A stretch of 64,000 bases of DNA from Streptomyces poonensis (GTDB taxonomy: Bacteria > Actinomycetota > Actinomycetes > Streptomycetales > Streptomycetaceae): assembly GCF_014650915.1 (NCBI RefSeq), contig NZ_BMVW01000015.1:62001-126000 (forward strand). Direction: 5' to 3'. Of the stretch, positions 9,154 to 17,661 are shown in pieces. Each line of letters opens with the position of its first letter. Positions within the stretch are counted from its first letter, which is position 1. Under the pieces are notes generated by a model. The model made no database searches and was not told where the DNA came from. It was given only the letters and a program-made list of their open reading frames with translations. Both the position numbers and the translations under genes were made by a program.

Positions 9154-9561
9154 ATGATCCAGCGCGTCACCGTCCCCGGCCTCTTCCCGCCCCCCGTCTA
9201 CTCCCACGCCTCCGTCGTCGAAGCGGGCACCAAGCTGGCCTTCCTGGCCGGTGCCGTCCCCCTCGACGCCGACGGCAAGCTCGTCGGCGAGGGCGATCCC
9301 GTACGGCAGGCCGAGCAGGTGCTCGCCAACCTCGGGGAACAACTGCGCGCGGTCGGCAGCGACTTCCGGCACGTCGTGTCGACCGATGTGTACGTGGTGT
9401 CCAGCGACCCGGCAGTCCTCTCCCAGGTCTGGGACGTCGTCGAGGCAAGCGGGCTGAGCCTCGGCCCGCACTCCTCGACCCTGCTCGGCGTGGCCTGCCT
9501 CGGCTATACGGGTCAGCTCGTGGAGATCACGGCGACCGCGGTGGTCCCGGATCAGGAATAG
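9154..9561 (+). CDS. Rid (YjgF/YER057c/UK114) family protein
   Basis: A 135-residue single-domain chorismate-mutase-like fold protein of the Rid family (VYSHASVVEAGTKLAFLAGA, ADGKLVGEGDPVRQAEQVLANL, TDVYVVS). RidA itself hydrolyses reactive enamine/imine intermediates using an Arg in the EVAR motif. Here the matching segment reads LLGVACLGYTGQLVEI, so the Arg position is Cys. This puts the protein outside the catalytic RidA subgroup and into one of the Rid groups of uncertain activity. ATG at 9154 has GGGAGG five bases upstream. It is transcribed away from the nucleotidyltransferase and converges with the iminopeptidase gene. Confidence 0.85.
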   Translation: MIQRVTVPGLFPPPVYSHASVVEAGTKLAFLAGAVPLDADGKLVGEGDPVRQAEQVLANLGEQLRAVGSDFRHVVSTDVYVVSSDPAVLSQVWDVVEASGLSLGPHSSTLLGVACLGYTGQLVEITATAVVPDQE

Positions 9562-9582
9562 GACCCGTCGGAGGCGGCCGGC

Positions 9583-10557
9583 TCAGCGCCCCGCCGCGTA
9601 CCTGTCCGTCGCCTCCACCAGCGCGTCCACCATCCCCGGCGCCCCCGCGTTGTGCCCCACCTCGTCGACGAGCACCAGCTCACAGCCCGGCCAGGCCCGC
9701 TGGAGCAGCCATACGGTGCCCAGGAGGTTCCCGGGGTCGAGGCTGCCCTGGACGAGGGTGCCCGGGATGTCCTTGAGCAGCGGGGCGTCCCGCAGGACCA
9801 CGCCCTCCTCGTTGCCCTCGCCGAGGAAGTGGTCGTTGCCCCAGTAGTGGGTGACCGTCCGGGCGAAGCCCATGCGGAACACCGGGTCCTCGTACCGCGG
9901 GATCGAACGCGGCGGGGCGGGCGCCACGGCCGTCTCCCAGTCGGTCCAGGCCCGCGCCGCCCGTGCGCGCACCTCGGGGTCGGGCGACTCGATCAGCCGG
10001 TTGTACGCCGCCGCCAGGTTCCCCGCGCGGTCCTCGCGGTCCTCCTCGGGCAGCCCCGCGAGGAACCGCGCGAACGCCTCCGGGTAGAACTGCCCGAGCC
10101 CCCGCGTCATCAGGGCCACCTCTCGGTCGGCCCCGGTGGCGACCGCGGTCAGCACCAGCTCGGACACGGCACCGGGGTGCGTCTGCGCGTACCGCAGCCC
10201 GAGCACCGAGCCCCACGACACACCCCACACGAGCCACCGCTCGATGCCCAGGTGCCGCCGCAGCCGCTCCAGGTCGGCGACGATGTGCGCCGTCGTGTTG
10301 ACACTCATGTCGGTGTCGTACGCGCTCGCGTGCGGGGTGGAGCGTCCGCAGCCGCGCTGGTCGAGCAGGACGATGCGGTACGCGGCGGGGTCGAAGTAGC
10401 GACGGGACCCGGCGTTGCAGCCCGAGCCGGGGCCGCCGTGCAGCACCACGGCGGGCTTGCCACACGGGTTCCCGCAGACCTCCCAGTACACGTGGTTGCC
10501 GTCGCCCACGTCGAGCATGCCCTGGTCGTACGGTTCGATCTCCGGATACAGGCCCAT
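9583..10557 (-). CDS. pip: Proline iminopeptidase (alpha/beta hydrolase, S33)
   Basis: A 324-residue cytoplasmic exopeptidase that removes N-terminal proline. It shows the oxyanion loop VVLHGGPGSG, LDQRGCGRSTPH, the nucleophile elbow GVSWGSVLGLRYAQTHP (usually GGSWGS), the acid in GSLDPGN and the catalytic His in VGHNAG. Length matches the family. ATG at 10557 (MGLYPEIEPYDQGML) is chosen because homologues begin at this point. The start lies ten bases from the stop of the uracil-DNA glycosylase gene, so the two are probably co-transcribed leftward. Confidence 0.85.
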   Translation of the reverse strand: MGLYPEIEPYDQGMLDVGDGNHVYWEVCGNPCGKPAVVLHGGPGSGCNAGSRRYFDPAAYRIVLLDQRGCGRSTPHASAYDTDMSVNTTAHIVADLERLRRHLGIERWLVWGVSWGSVLGLRYAQTHPGAVSELVLTAVATGADREVALMTRGLGQFYPEAFARFLAGLPEEDREDRAGNLAAAYNRLIESPDPEVRARAARAWTDWETAVAPAPPRSIPRYEDPVFRMGFARTVTHYWGNDHFLGEGNEEGVVLRDAPLLKDIPGTLVQGSLDPGNLLGTVWLLQRAWPGCELVLVDEVGHNAGAPGMVDALVEATDRYAAGR

Positions 10558-10567
10558 TCGCGCGACG

Positions 10568-11335
10568 TTAACCGGCGTCCGGTGCCGTCCGCAGCCCATT
10601 TTCCCTACCCGGTTCCCGCCCCGGCTCCGGCCTGGTGGGCAGCCCCGCCGCCCCGGCCGCCGTGCGCAGCACCTCCCGCAGCATCGCCGGAGTGAGCCGC
10701 CCGGTGAAGGTGTTGCGCTGGCTGACGTGGAAGCAGCCGAAGAGGTCCAGCGGGCGCGGCCGACCGGCCAGCGTGATCCGCGCGCCGTGCGCGAAGGCGG
10801 GCCGCGGCCGGGGGACCTGCCACCCCGCCCCGGCCAGCGCGGGCAGCGCGGCCTGCCAGCCGAAGGCCCCGAGCACCACGACGGCCCGTACCGTGGGCCG
10901 CAGCAGTTCCAGCTCCGTGACCAGCCAGGACCGGCAGGTGTCCCGCTCTTCGGGCGTCGGCTTGTTGGCGGGCGGCGCGCAGTGCACGGGCGAGGTGATC
11001 CGCACGCCGTGCAGCTCCAGCCCGTCGTCGGCGCTCACCGCGGTCCGGCGCGACGCCAGCCCCACGTCGTACAGCGCCGCGTACAGCACGTCCCCCGACC
11101 GGTCCCCGGTGAACATCCGTCCGGTCCGGTTCCCTCCGTGTGCGGCCGGTGCGAGTCCCAGGATCAGCAGGGACGCGTCGGCGGGGCCGAAGCCCGGCAC
11201 CGGCCGCCCCCAGTACGTCCAGTCGGCGAAGGCGGCGCGTTTCGTGCGGGCCACCTCCTCGCGCCAGTCGACCAGCCTCGGGCACGCCCGGCATCCGGTG
11301 ATCCGCTCGTCGAGCTCGGCCAGGCTGCTGTCCAT
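10568..11335 (-). CDS. Uracil-DNA glycosylase, family 5 (UdgB type)
   Basis: A 255-residue base-excision repair enzyme that removes uracil, and in family 5 also hypoxanthine and other damaged bases. It has the N-terminal Cys pair CRACPRL, motif A GLAPAAHGGNRTGRMFTGD, which lacks the catalytic polar residue of family 4 and marks family 5, a further Cys in SPVHCAPPANK and motif C in CFHVSQRNTFTGRLTP. The four Cys around the first and middle motifs are those that bind an iron-sulphur cluster in this family. ATG at 11335 follows GGTGGAG. It is divergent from the S4 protein gene and probably in one transcript with pip. With the endonuclease Q gene near base 1, the window has two deaminated-base repair genes. 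Confidence 0.85.
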   Translation of the reverse strand: MDSSLAELDERITGCRACPRLVDWREEVARTKRAAFADWTYWGRPVPGFGPADASLLILGLAPAAHGGNRTGRMFTGDRSGDVLYAALYDVGLASRRTAVSADDGLELHGVRITSPVHCAPPANKPTPEERDTCRSWLVTELELLRPTVRAVVVLGAFGWQAALPALAGAGWQVPRPRPAFAHGARITLAGRPRPLDLFGCFHVSQRNTFTGRLTPAMLREVLRTAAGAAGLPTRPEPGREPGRENGLRTAPDAG

Positions 11336-11390
11336 GTCTCCACCGTAAAAGGTTCCGGACCTCACCCGCCGACGGGCTAAGGTCGAGGGC

Positions 11391-11924
11391 ATGGCTACAG
11401 AGGGTGCGGACGTGCGGGCCACCGGACCGGCCGGCGAGACGGACAACCAGGACGACACGGCCACCGCCGACAAGGTGGCCGCCGCGGTGGCCGCCGCCGA
11501 GGCCGCCCGCCCGGCGAACGGCGAGACCGTCCGCATCGACAGCTGGATCTGGGCCGTCCGCCTAGTGAAGACCCGTTCCATGGGCGCGACCGCCTGCCGG
11601 GGCGGCCACGTCCGCGTGAATGGTGAACGCGTCAAGCCCGCCTACGCGGTCCGCGTCGGCGACGAGGTACGGCTGCGTCAGGCCGGCCGCGAGCGGATCG
11701 TCGTCGTCAAACGGCTGATCCGCAAGCGGGTCGGCGCCCCGGTCGCGGTCCAGTGCTACATCGACAACAGCCCGCCGCCCCCGCCCCGCGAGGCCGTCGC
11801 CCCCGCGGGCATCCGCGACCGCGGCGCGGGCCGCCCCACCAAGCGCGACCGCCGCGACCTGGAACGCCTGCGCGGCCTCGGCCCCGGCGCCCCGCAGGAC
11901 ACTCCCGGACGCGACAGGCCCTGA
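11391..11924 (+). CDS. S4-domain RNA-binding protein (Hsp15-like)
   Basis: A 177-residue protein with an Ala-rich, acidic N-terminal tail of about 45 residues, then an S4 RNA-binding domain (RIDSWIWAVRLVKTRSMGAT through VRVGDEVRLRQAGRERIVVV). The C-terminal tail is basic, with RPTKRDRRDLERLRGL. This is the layout of HslR/Hsp15 proteins, which in enterobacteria bind stalled 50S subunits carrying nascent chains. ATG at 11391 has a GGTCGAGG box. The gene diverges from the uracil-DNA glycosylase gene, and the two start codons are only about 55 bases apart. Confidence 0.85.
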   Translation: MATEGADVRATGPAGETDNQDDTATADKVAAAVAAAEAARPANGETVRIDSWIWAVRLVKTRSMGATACRGGHVRVNGERVKPAYAVRVGDEVRLRQAGRERIVVVKRLIRKRVGAPVAVQCYIDNSPPPPPREAVAPAGIRDRGAGRPTKRDRRDLERLRGLGPGAPQDTPGRDRP

Positions 11925-11978
11925 GAGCCGACGGTCGGCGGCCGGCGGACACCGGACGACGGACAGCGGCCAACAGCC

Positions 11979-12974
11979 TCAGAGCCGGAACCAGCCGTGC
12001 CCGATGTACCAGTGCTCTCCCGCCCGCAGATGGTCCCCGACCGCCCGCTCGACGCTCGTACGGCGCGGCAGCGTCTCCGTCGGCAGGTCCGGGTTCCCGA
12101 AGACGAAGCGGACGGGGGAGCCGTCCGACGGCCGCGGGTCGACGTACGTGGTCTCGAACAGGTCCTGGAACCGCACGATGTTGGAGTCCGCGGGCAGATA
12201 CCGGCGCAGCTGCGGGTCCAGCAGCCAGGAGTGGCAGCCGGCCGCCCGGTAGGGCTCGTCCGGGAAGTGGCGGGGGAAGAACTCCCGTGCCAGCGCCAGG
12301 GACCGTGCGCACGCGTCCGGCGACAGGGGGCCGCGGAAGTCGGGGATGTGGAGGCCGAGATACGGCTGTCCGAGCCGTACGTCCAGACCCGCCCCCGCGA
12401 ACCCTGCCGCGTTGTGCTCCCCCAGCCGTGAGCGCTGGAACTGCAGCCGGCCCAGCTGGTACAGCTCGCCGTGGAAGTGCAGCGCGAACCAGTCCGGCGT
12501 CTGCAGCCCGCCCGTGCCGTGACGCCTGCGGTGCAGCACCATGCCACGGCCGACGTCCGCGAGCGTACGCCGCGACACCTCGTCCGGGATGCCGTGCTCC
12601 CGGTGGTAGGCGCGGACGTGCGGCAGGACGGCGGCGAAGACGTACACGTAGAAGTACCGCCCCAGCGGGCCCGACTCCGGCGGGAACTCGGGGAACAGCG
12701 GCGCCCCGCCCGCCTCCCCCAGGTCGCGCAGGAGCTCGTCCACGCACCGCTCGAACAGCCGGAGCGCCTCCCCGTCGGCGGCCAGCGTGCCGCGCAGCGC
12801 CAGGAGCTCGTTGACGTCCTCGTACGGCACCGCCAGGTCCAGCAGCAGGTCGGGGAGGTCGTCGGGCGGGGGGAGCCGTACGTCCACGCGCGGGACGCCG
12901 TCCGGGGCATCGGTCCCGCGCTGTTTCAGCCACTGAGCCAGTTCGCCGTCCGCCCGCAGCGTGTCCATCAGCAC
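11979..12974 (-). CDS. Acyltransferase-domain protein (NAT_N/GNAT_C type)
   Basis: About 331 residues. An N-terminal helical domain (LRADGELAQWLKQR through ERCVDELLRDLGEA) precedes a region resembling the C-terminal GNAT-like acyltransferase domain found in many actinobacterial proteins: YVFAAVLPHVRAYHREHGIP, GGLQTPDWFALHFHGELYQL, LGLHIPDFRGPLSPDACARS. The family is annotated as acyltransferase on fold grounds and no substrate is known to me. GTG at 12974 is preferred because GGGGAG lies six bases upstream; ATG at 12968 is two codons shorter. It is convergent with the S4 gene and divergent from the small DUF6343 gene. Confidence 0.65.
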   Translation of the reverse strand: MLMDTLRADGELAQWLKQRGTDAPDGVPRVDVRLPPPDDLPDLLLDLAVPYEDVNELLALRGTLAADGEALRLFERCVDELLRDLGEAGGAPLFPEFPPESGPLGRYFYVYVFAAVLPHVRAYHREHGIPDEVSRRTLADVGRGMVLHRRRHGTGGLQTPDWFALHFHGELYQLGRLQFQRSRLGEHNAAGFAGAGLDVRLGQPYLGLHIPDFRGPLSPDACARSLALAREFFPRHFPDEPYRAAGCHSWLLDPQLRRYLPADSNIVRFQDLFETTYVDPRPSDGSPVRFVFGNPDLPTETLPRRTSVERAVGDHLRAGEHWYIGHGWFRL

Positions 12975-13097
12975 GGTCGTCTCCCCTTCCGCGGTGTCCT
13001 CGGTCCGGTGACAGTCTGCTGGAACACGGACGGAGCGAGGAGTACTTTTCGCGGTGCGGGGCGGGACGCGGGAAGCGTCGGAGGAGCAGTGGTCCTG

Positions 13098-13364
13098 ATG
13101 CGTACCGGCAGTGAACCGACGACAGCGCGCAGTCCCCTGCGGATGCGGCTCTGGCTGACCGTGTGGGGGCTGGTCTGGGCCGTCGCGGGGACCGCCGCCT
13201 TCGCGCTGGCCGGACGGCCCGGCTGGGCGGCCGGCTGCGGTGTGCTGTGGCTGGTCGTCACCATCGATTTCGCCCTGGTCGTACGGCGCATCCGGCAGGG
13301 CCCGCACTATCAGCCCGGCCGCGGCATCCCGCCGTACCGGCCACCGGAGCACCGCCTGCCGTGA
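13098..13364 (+). CDS. DUF6343 family small membrane protein
   Basis: An 88-residue protein with two membrane helices (LWLTVWGLVWAVAGTAAFAL and AAGCGVLWLVVTIDFALVV) followed by the conserved tail RRIRQGPHYQPGRGIPPYRP. This matches a small actinomycete family known as DUF6343; its role is unknown. ATG at 13098 has GGAGGAG eleven bases upstream, and a GTG at 13089 is too close to that box. It faces the TPR gene tail to tail. Confidence 0.75.
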   Translation: MRTGSEPTTARSPLRMRLWLTVWGLVWAVAGTAAFALAGRPGWAAGCGVLWLVVTIDFALVVRRIRQGPHYQPGRGIPPYRPPEHRLP

Positions 13365-13401
13365 ACCGGACCGCCGTCCCCGTCTGTTCCCCGTTCACGC
13401 C

Positions 13402-13797
13402 TCACGCGTCGAAGCGTGCCGCTTCCAGATACTCCGGGTTCGGGTCGAGCGCGGCGGCGAGGCGGAAGTGGCGCTTGGCCTGGTCGGGGCGGCTCTGCCG
13501 CTGGTAGGTGCGCGCCAGCGCGAAGTGCGCGAACGCGTTGTCCGGCTCGCGCTCCAGGACGATCGTGAACTCCAGCTCGGCGGGGCGCAGTTGCGCGGCC
13601 GCGAAGAAGGCGCGGGCGCGCAGCAGCCGGGCGGCCGTGTTCTCGGGGTGCGCGGCGATGACGGGGTCGAGGAGCTTCACCGCGCCCCGGGGATCGTTGG
13701 CCGCGAGCAGCTGCTCGGCCGCACGGAAGTCGATGACGTGCGTCTCAGGAGTACGTCCGCTGGTTCCGCTGTTGTCGGGCACTTCCCTCGCCGCCAC
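13402..13797 (-). CDS. Tetratricopeptide-repeat protein
   Basis: A 131-residue soluble protein with about three TPR units: RAAEQLLAANDPRGAVKLLD, then NTAARLLRARAFFAAAQLRP, and NAFAHFALARTYQRQSRPDQ. It has no other domain. TPR folds mediate protein contacts; the partner is unknown. It starts 25 bases after the coaE stop and is probably co-transcribed with coaE. Confidence 0.8.
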   Translation of the reverse strand: MAAREVPDNSGTSGRTPETHVIDFRAAEQLLAANDPRGAVKLLDPVIAAHPENTAARLLRARAFFAAAQLRPAELEFTIVLEREPDNAFAHFALARTYQRQSRPDQAKRHFRLAAALDPNPEYLEAARFDA

Positions 13798-13822
13798 GCT
13801 TCAACGCCGCCGTGACAGGACC

Positions 13823-14443
13823 CTATTCCTGGGACGGATCCTGGGACTGCCGCGCCCTGCGTACGAGCTCGGCCCACACGTCCCGTACCCGCCGCTCCAG
13901 TTCCTCCAGCGGCACATCGTTGTCGATGACGATGTCCGCGATCTCCCGGCGCTGCTCCCGGGTGGCCTGGGCGGCCATCCGCGCGCGGGCGTCGTCCTCG
14001 GTCATGCCGCGCAGCCGTACCAGCCGGTCGAGCTGGGTGGCGGGGTCGGCGTCCACGACGATGACGAGGTCGTACAGCGGAGACAGCCCGTTCTCCGTGA
14101 GGAGGGGGACGTCGTGGACGACCACGGCGTCCTCGGCGGCGGCGCTCTCCAGCTCTCGGGAACGATCACGCACCAAGGGGTGCACGATCGAGTTGAGCAC
14201 GGCGAGTCTCTCGGGGTCGGCGAAGACGATGGAGCCCAGCTTGGGCCGGTCCAGACCGCCGTCCCCGGCGAGCACCTCCTCGCCGAAGGCGTCGACGACC
14301 GCCGCCAGTCCGGGCGTGCCGGGCGCGACGACCTCGCGCGCGATCCGGTCCGCGTCGACCAGCACGGCGCCGCACTCGACGAGCAGCCGCGACACTTCGC
14401 TCTTGCCGGCTCCGATACCCCCGGTCAACCCCACTCTCAGCAT
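13823..14443 (-). CDS. coaE: Dephospho-CoA kinase
   Basis: A 206-residue P-loop kinase catalysing the last step of coenzyme A synthesis, ATP-dependent 3'-phosphorylation of dephospho-CoA. The P-loop is GLTGGIGAGKSEVS at residues 5-18, followed by the CoA-binding DADRIAREVVAPG, IVHPLVR, VVVHDVPLLTENGL and VDADPATQLDRLVRLRGM. Length is normal for a stand-alone bacterial CoaE without the extra C-terminal domain found in mycobacteria. ATG at 14443 (MLRVGLTGG) matches the family start. It lies between the PAC2 gene upstream and the TPR gene downstream on the same strand. Confidence 0.95.
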   Translation of the reverse strand: MLRVGLTGGIGAGKSEVSRLLVECGAVLVDADRIAREVVAPGTPGLAAVVDAFGEEVLAGDGGLDRPKLGSIVFADPERLAVLNSIVHPLVRDRSRELESAAAEDAVVVHDVPLLTENGLSPLYDLVIVVDADPATQLDRLVRLRGMTEDDARARMAAQATREQRREIADIVIDNDVPLEELERRVRDVWAELVRRARQSQDPSQE

Positions 14444-14483
14444 GAGCGAAAGCTTAGGACCCACCGCTGACAACGCCACGCAC

Positions 14484-14506
14484 GGGCCGGACTGAGCGGC
14501 CGGCCC
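14484..14506 (-). terminator. Possible hairpin between the PAC2 gene and coaE
   Basis: GGGCCGG at 14484-14490 pairs with CCGGCCC at 14500-14506 (7 bp, 9-base loop) in the 115 bases between the PAC2 stop and the coaE start. It may terminate or attenuate the PAC2 transcript. The stem is short and there is no T-tract. Confidence 0.35.
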
Positions 14507-14558
14507 TTCAGCCGACACCCCTCAGGCATCGCGCCTCAGCCGTCGTCCTCTCAGCCTC

Positions 14559-15497
14559 TCAGCCGTCGCCCTCCCGCTCCGCGAGGAACTTCTCGAACTC
14601 GCGCCCGATCTCGTCCGCGGAGGGCAGGTCGACGGGCTCGGCCAGCATGTTGCCGCGTGTCTCGGCACCCGCCGCGGCGTCGTACTGGTGCTCGAGGCCC
14701 TGGACCAGGGAGACGAGCTCCTCGTCGCCCTCCCGGATCTGCCGGTCGATCTCGGTCTGTGTGCGGTACGCCTGCGTGCGCAGCGCGTGGGCGACGCCCG
14801 GCAGGACCAGCCCGGTCGCGCCGGTGACCGCCTCCAGGACGGTGAGGGCGGCGTCCGGGTACGGGGAGCGGGCGATGTAGTGCGGCACGTGCGCGGCGAC
14901 GCCCAGGACGTCGTGGCCGGCCTCCATCAGTCGGTACTCGATGAGGGACTCCGCGCTGCCGGGGACCTGCGCCTCCTCGAAGGGGCTGCGGTGGCCGGGC
15001 ACCAGCTCGGAGCGGTTGCCGTGCGGGGTCAGGCCCACGGGGCGGGTGTGCGGGACACCCATGGGGATGCCGTGGAAGTTCACGGACAGGCGCACGCCGA
15101 GCCGCTCCACGATCTGCAGGACGGCCGCGGCGAACCGCTCCCACTCGACGTCCGGCTCCGGGCCGGACAGCAGCAGGAAGGGCGCCCCGGTGGCGTCCTG
15201 GACGAGCCGTACCTCCAGGGTGGGCTCCTCGTAACCGGTCCAGCGGTCGCGCTTGAAGGTCAGCAGCGGGCGGCGGGCGCGGTAGTCCACGAGCCGGTCG
15301 TGGTCGAAGCGGGCGACGACCTGGTGGGGCAGTGAGTCGAGCAGCCGGTCGACGATCTGGTCGCCGGTCTCACCCGCGTCGATGTATCCGTCGAAGTGGT
15401 AGAGCATGACCAGTCCGGCCGATTCCTGGGCGAGTGCCATGTCGACGACGGCCAGGCCCTTCGGCTCCCATGCGTACAAACCCTGCGGATCAAGCAC
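14559..15497 (-). CDS. PAC2 family protein
   Basis: A 312-residue soluble protein of the PAC2 (proteasome assembly chaperone 2-like) family: LVMLYHFDGYIDAGETGDQI, LLTFKRDRWTGYEEPTLEVR, LLLSGPEPDVEWERFA, NFHGIPMGVPHTRP and the acidic coiled C-terminus. Actinobacteria carry PAC2 homologues; a role in proteasome biology is plausible but not shown for this member. GTG at 15497 follows GGAGGAG at eight bases. It lies downstream of rpsA, beyond the rpsA terminator, and has its own upstream region. Confidence 0.85.
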   Translation of the reverse strand: MLDPQGLYAWEPKGLAVVDMALAQESAGLVMLYHFDGYIDAGETGDQIVDRLLDSLPHQVVARFDHDRLVDYRARRPLLTFKRDRWTGYEEPTLEVRLVQDATGAPFLLLSGPEPDVEWERFAAAVLQIVERLGVRLSVNFHGIPMGVPHTRPVGLTPHGNRSELVPGHRSPFEEAQVPGSAESLIEYRLMEAGHDVLGVAAHVPHYIARSPYPDAALTVLEAVTGATGLVLPGVAHALRTQAYRTQTEIDRQIREGDEELVSLVQGLEHQYDAAAGAETRGNMLAEPVDLPSADEIGREFEKFLAEREGDG

Positions 15498-15722
15498 TGT
15501 GACCGCTCCTCCTCATGTCCGTAACGCACAACGCGGTACGAGGTGCGGGCATTCCCCACCCGTGGGGATCTCGTCGGCAGCCGCCCTGCTCGCGGACCCA
15601 CCGCACCTGGCGTACGGGCGTGTGCGCCCACGCAGGCCGGCCCGGACCAGCACGCCACGCACCGAAGACCCGTGTACGCAGTGGGACCCGCCCCCGGACA
15701 GAACCCACCCCCGGACGGCATG

Positions 15723-15758
15723 CCGAAGGCCCGCACCCAGACGGATGCGGGCCTTCGG
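15723..15758 (-). terminator. rpsA transcription terminator
   Basis: CCGAAGGCCCGCA at 15723-15735 pairs perfectly with TGCGGGCCTTCGG at 15746-15758 (13 bp, 10-base loop), about 55 bases past the rpsA stop. A smaller hairpin (GCTCAGCGGCTGAGC, 15771-15785) sits between the two. It separates rpsA from the PAC2 gene. Confidence 0.8.
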
Positions 15759-15813
15759 TCAGCGGCTGACGCTCAGCGGCTGAGCGTTTCCCCTACTGAT
15801 GCTCCGGAGGAGA

Positions 15814-17307
15814 TCAGCTCTGGCCACCGGCGAGCTTCTCGCGAAGCGCGGCCAGGGCCTCGTCCGAGGCGAGAGCGCCGGAGTTGTCGCCACCCTCGGA
15901 GGAGTACGAACCGCCGCCGGACGCGGCCGGAGCGGCGGCCTCGCCACCCTCCTCGGCAGCAGCGGCGTCGGCCTCGCGGCTCTTGATGACCTGCGCCTGG
16001 TGCTGCTCGAAGCGCGACTGCGCCTCGGCGTACTGGCGCTCCCACTCCTCGCGCTGCTTCTCGTAGCCCTCGAGCCAGTCGTTGGTCTCGGGGTCGAAGC
16101 CCTCGGGGTAGATGTAGTTGCCCTGGTCGTCGTAGGACGCGGCCATGCCGTACAGGGTCGGGTCGAACTCGACCGCCGTCGGGTCGGCACCGAAGGACTC
16201 GTTGGCCTGCTTCAGCGAGAGGCTGATGCGACGGCGCTCGAGGTCGATGTCGATGACCTTGACGAAGATCTCGTCGTTGACCTGGACGACCTGCTCCGGG
16301 ATCTCCACGTGGCGCTCGGCCAGCTCGGAGATGTGGACCAGACCCTCGATGCCCTCGTCCACGCGGACGAACGCACCGAACGGAACCAGCTTCGTGACCT
16401 TGCCGGGCACGACCTGGCCGATCTGGTGGGTGCGGGCGAACTGCTGCCACGGGTCTTCCTGGGTCGCCTTCAGCGACAGGGAGACACGCTCGCGGTCCAT
16501 GTCGACGTCGAGGACCTCGACGGTGACCTCCTGGCCGACCTCGACGACCTCGGACGGGTGGTCGATGTGCTTCCAGGACAGCTCGGAGACGTGGACCAGA
16601 CCGTCGACGCCACCCAGGTCCACGAAGGCACCGAAGTTGACGATCGAGGAGACCACACCGGAGCGGACCTGACCCTTCTGGAGGGTCGTGAGGAACGTCT
16701 GGCGGACCTCGGACTGGGTCTGCTCCAGCCAGGCACGGCGGGACAGGACCACGTTGTTGCGGTTCTTGTCCAGCTCGATGATCTTGGCCTCGAGCTCCTT
16801 ACCCACGTAGGGCTGGAGATCGCGGACACGACGCATCTCGACGAGGGAGGCCGGCAGGAAGCCACGGAGGCCGATGTCGAGGATGAGACCACCCTTGACG
16901 ACCTCGATGACGGTACCGGTGACGATGCCGTCCTCTTCCTTGATCTTCTCGATGGTGCCCCAGGCACGCTCGTACTGGGCGCGCTTCTTCGAGAGGATCA
17001 GGCGGCCTTCCTTGTCCTCCTTCTGGAGGACCAGGGCCTCGATCTCGTCGCCGACGGCGACGACCTCGTTCGGGTCGACGTCGTGCTTGATCGAGAGCTC
17101 GCGGCTCGGGATGACACCTTCGGTCTTGTAACCGATGTCGAGCAGGACCTCGTCCCGGTCGACCTTCACGATGACGCCGTCGACGATGTCGCCGTCGTTG
17201 AAGTACTTGATCGTCTCGTCGATCGCGGCGAGGAAAGCTTCCTCGTTACCGATGTCGTTGACCGCTACCTGAGGGGTGGTCGCGGTGGTCTCGGTGCTGC
17301 TCGTCAT
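15814..17307 (-). CDS. rpsA: 30S ribosomal protein S1
   Basis: A 497-residue RNA-binding ribosomal protein that helps recruit mRNA to the 30S subunit. Four S1 (OB-fold) repeats are readable, beginning near GDIVDGVIVKVDRDEVLLDI, GIVTGTVIEVVKGGLILDIG, VRSGVVSSIVNFGAFVDLGG and VVPGKVTKLVPFGAFVRVDE. The C-terminal 90 residues are an Ala/Glu/Gly/Ser-rich tail. Four repeats, rather than the six of E. coli, is normal for actinobacteria. Codon use is strongly biased, as expected for high expression. A textbook promoter at 17510-17538 gives a leader of about 195 bases, and a strong hairpin follows the gene. Confidence 0.97.
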   Translation of the reverse strand: MTSSTETTATTPQVAVNDIGNEEAFLAAIDETIKYFNDGDIVDGVIVKVDRDEVLLDIGYKTEGVIPSRELSIKHDVDPNEVVAVGDEIEALVLQKEDKEGRLILSKKRAQYERAWGTIEKIKEEDGIVTGTVIEVVKGGLILDIGLRGFLPASLVEMRRVRDLQPYVGKELEAKIIELDKNRNNVVLSRRAWLEQTQSEVRQTFLTTLQKGQVRSGVVSSIVNFGAFVDLGGVDGLVHVSELSWKHIDHPSEVVEVGQEVTVEVLDVDMDRERVSLSLKATQEDPWQQFARTHQIGQVVPGKVTKLVPFGAFVRVDEGIEGLVHISELAERHVEIPEQVVQVNDEIFVKVIDIDLERRRISLSLKQANESFGADPTAVEFDPTLYGMAASYDDQGNYIYPEGFDPETNDWLEGYEKQREEWERQYAEAQSRFEQHQAQVIKSREADAAAAEEGGEAAAPAASGGGSYSSEGGDNSGALASDEALAALREKLAGGQS

Positions 17308-17661
17308 GTGGGAAAGGGCTCCGGTACGGACATTGAAGTCGTAGGTACTGCTTACGCCGGGAGCCCGTTTCGCTCTGCAGAAGCCGGACAGCCAAGGAAG
17401 CGCCCCACCAGATGATCCGGTGATGGCGCCTCGACAACCGAGGGGACATACAACAGATGCGAGCGCAGCCTGCTACGTCTGAGGTGCGCAGGCCCGCAGC
17501 GCAACTTGTAGCATACGGGGGCAGCCGGACAGGGTCAATGCGCGAAGGCGCACACCCGGGGCGGATCACCGCATAACCGGCAGAAGAACACACGTGGCGC
17601 CGCCCGTATGCCGCATCCCGGACGACGTTCCGGAGCCGCACGGGCCCGGGGTGTCCCTTCC
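17308..17661. other. Divergent intergenic region: rpsA leader and methyltransferase upstream
   Basis: This 354-base stretch holds the rpsA promoter (17510-17538) and its leader of about 195 bases. The leader includes CGAGGGGACATACAA and other purine-rich stretches but no hairpin I could assign to a known ribosomal-protein leader motif. The right part precedes the methyltransferase; no clear promoter was seen for it. Confidence 0.6.
17510..17538 (-). promoter_or_regulatory. rpsA promoter
   Basis: Reading leftward, TTGACC (17533-17538) and TATGCT (17510-17515) are separated by exactly 17 bases and match the principal sigma factor consensus closely. Transcription should begin near 17503, giving a leader of about 195 bases before the rpsA start at 17307. 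Confidence 0.8.

Noticed and set aside
8232..9170. Longer 312-residue start for the nucleotidyltransferase
   Set aside because: The extra 52 residues are encoded by the tandem repeat and divergent promoter region; ATG at 9014 has a strong ribosome site.
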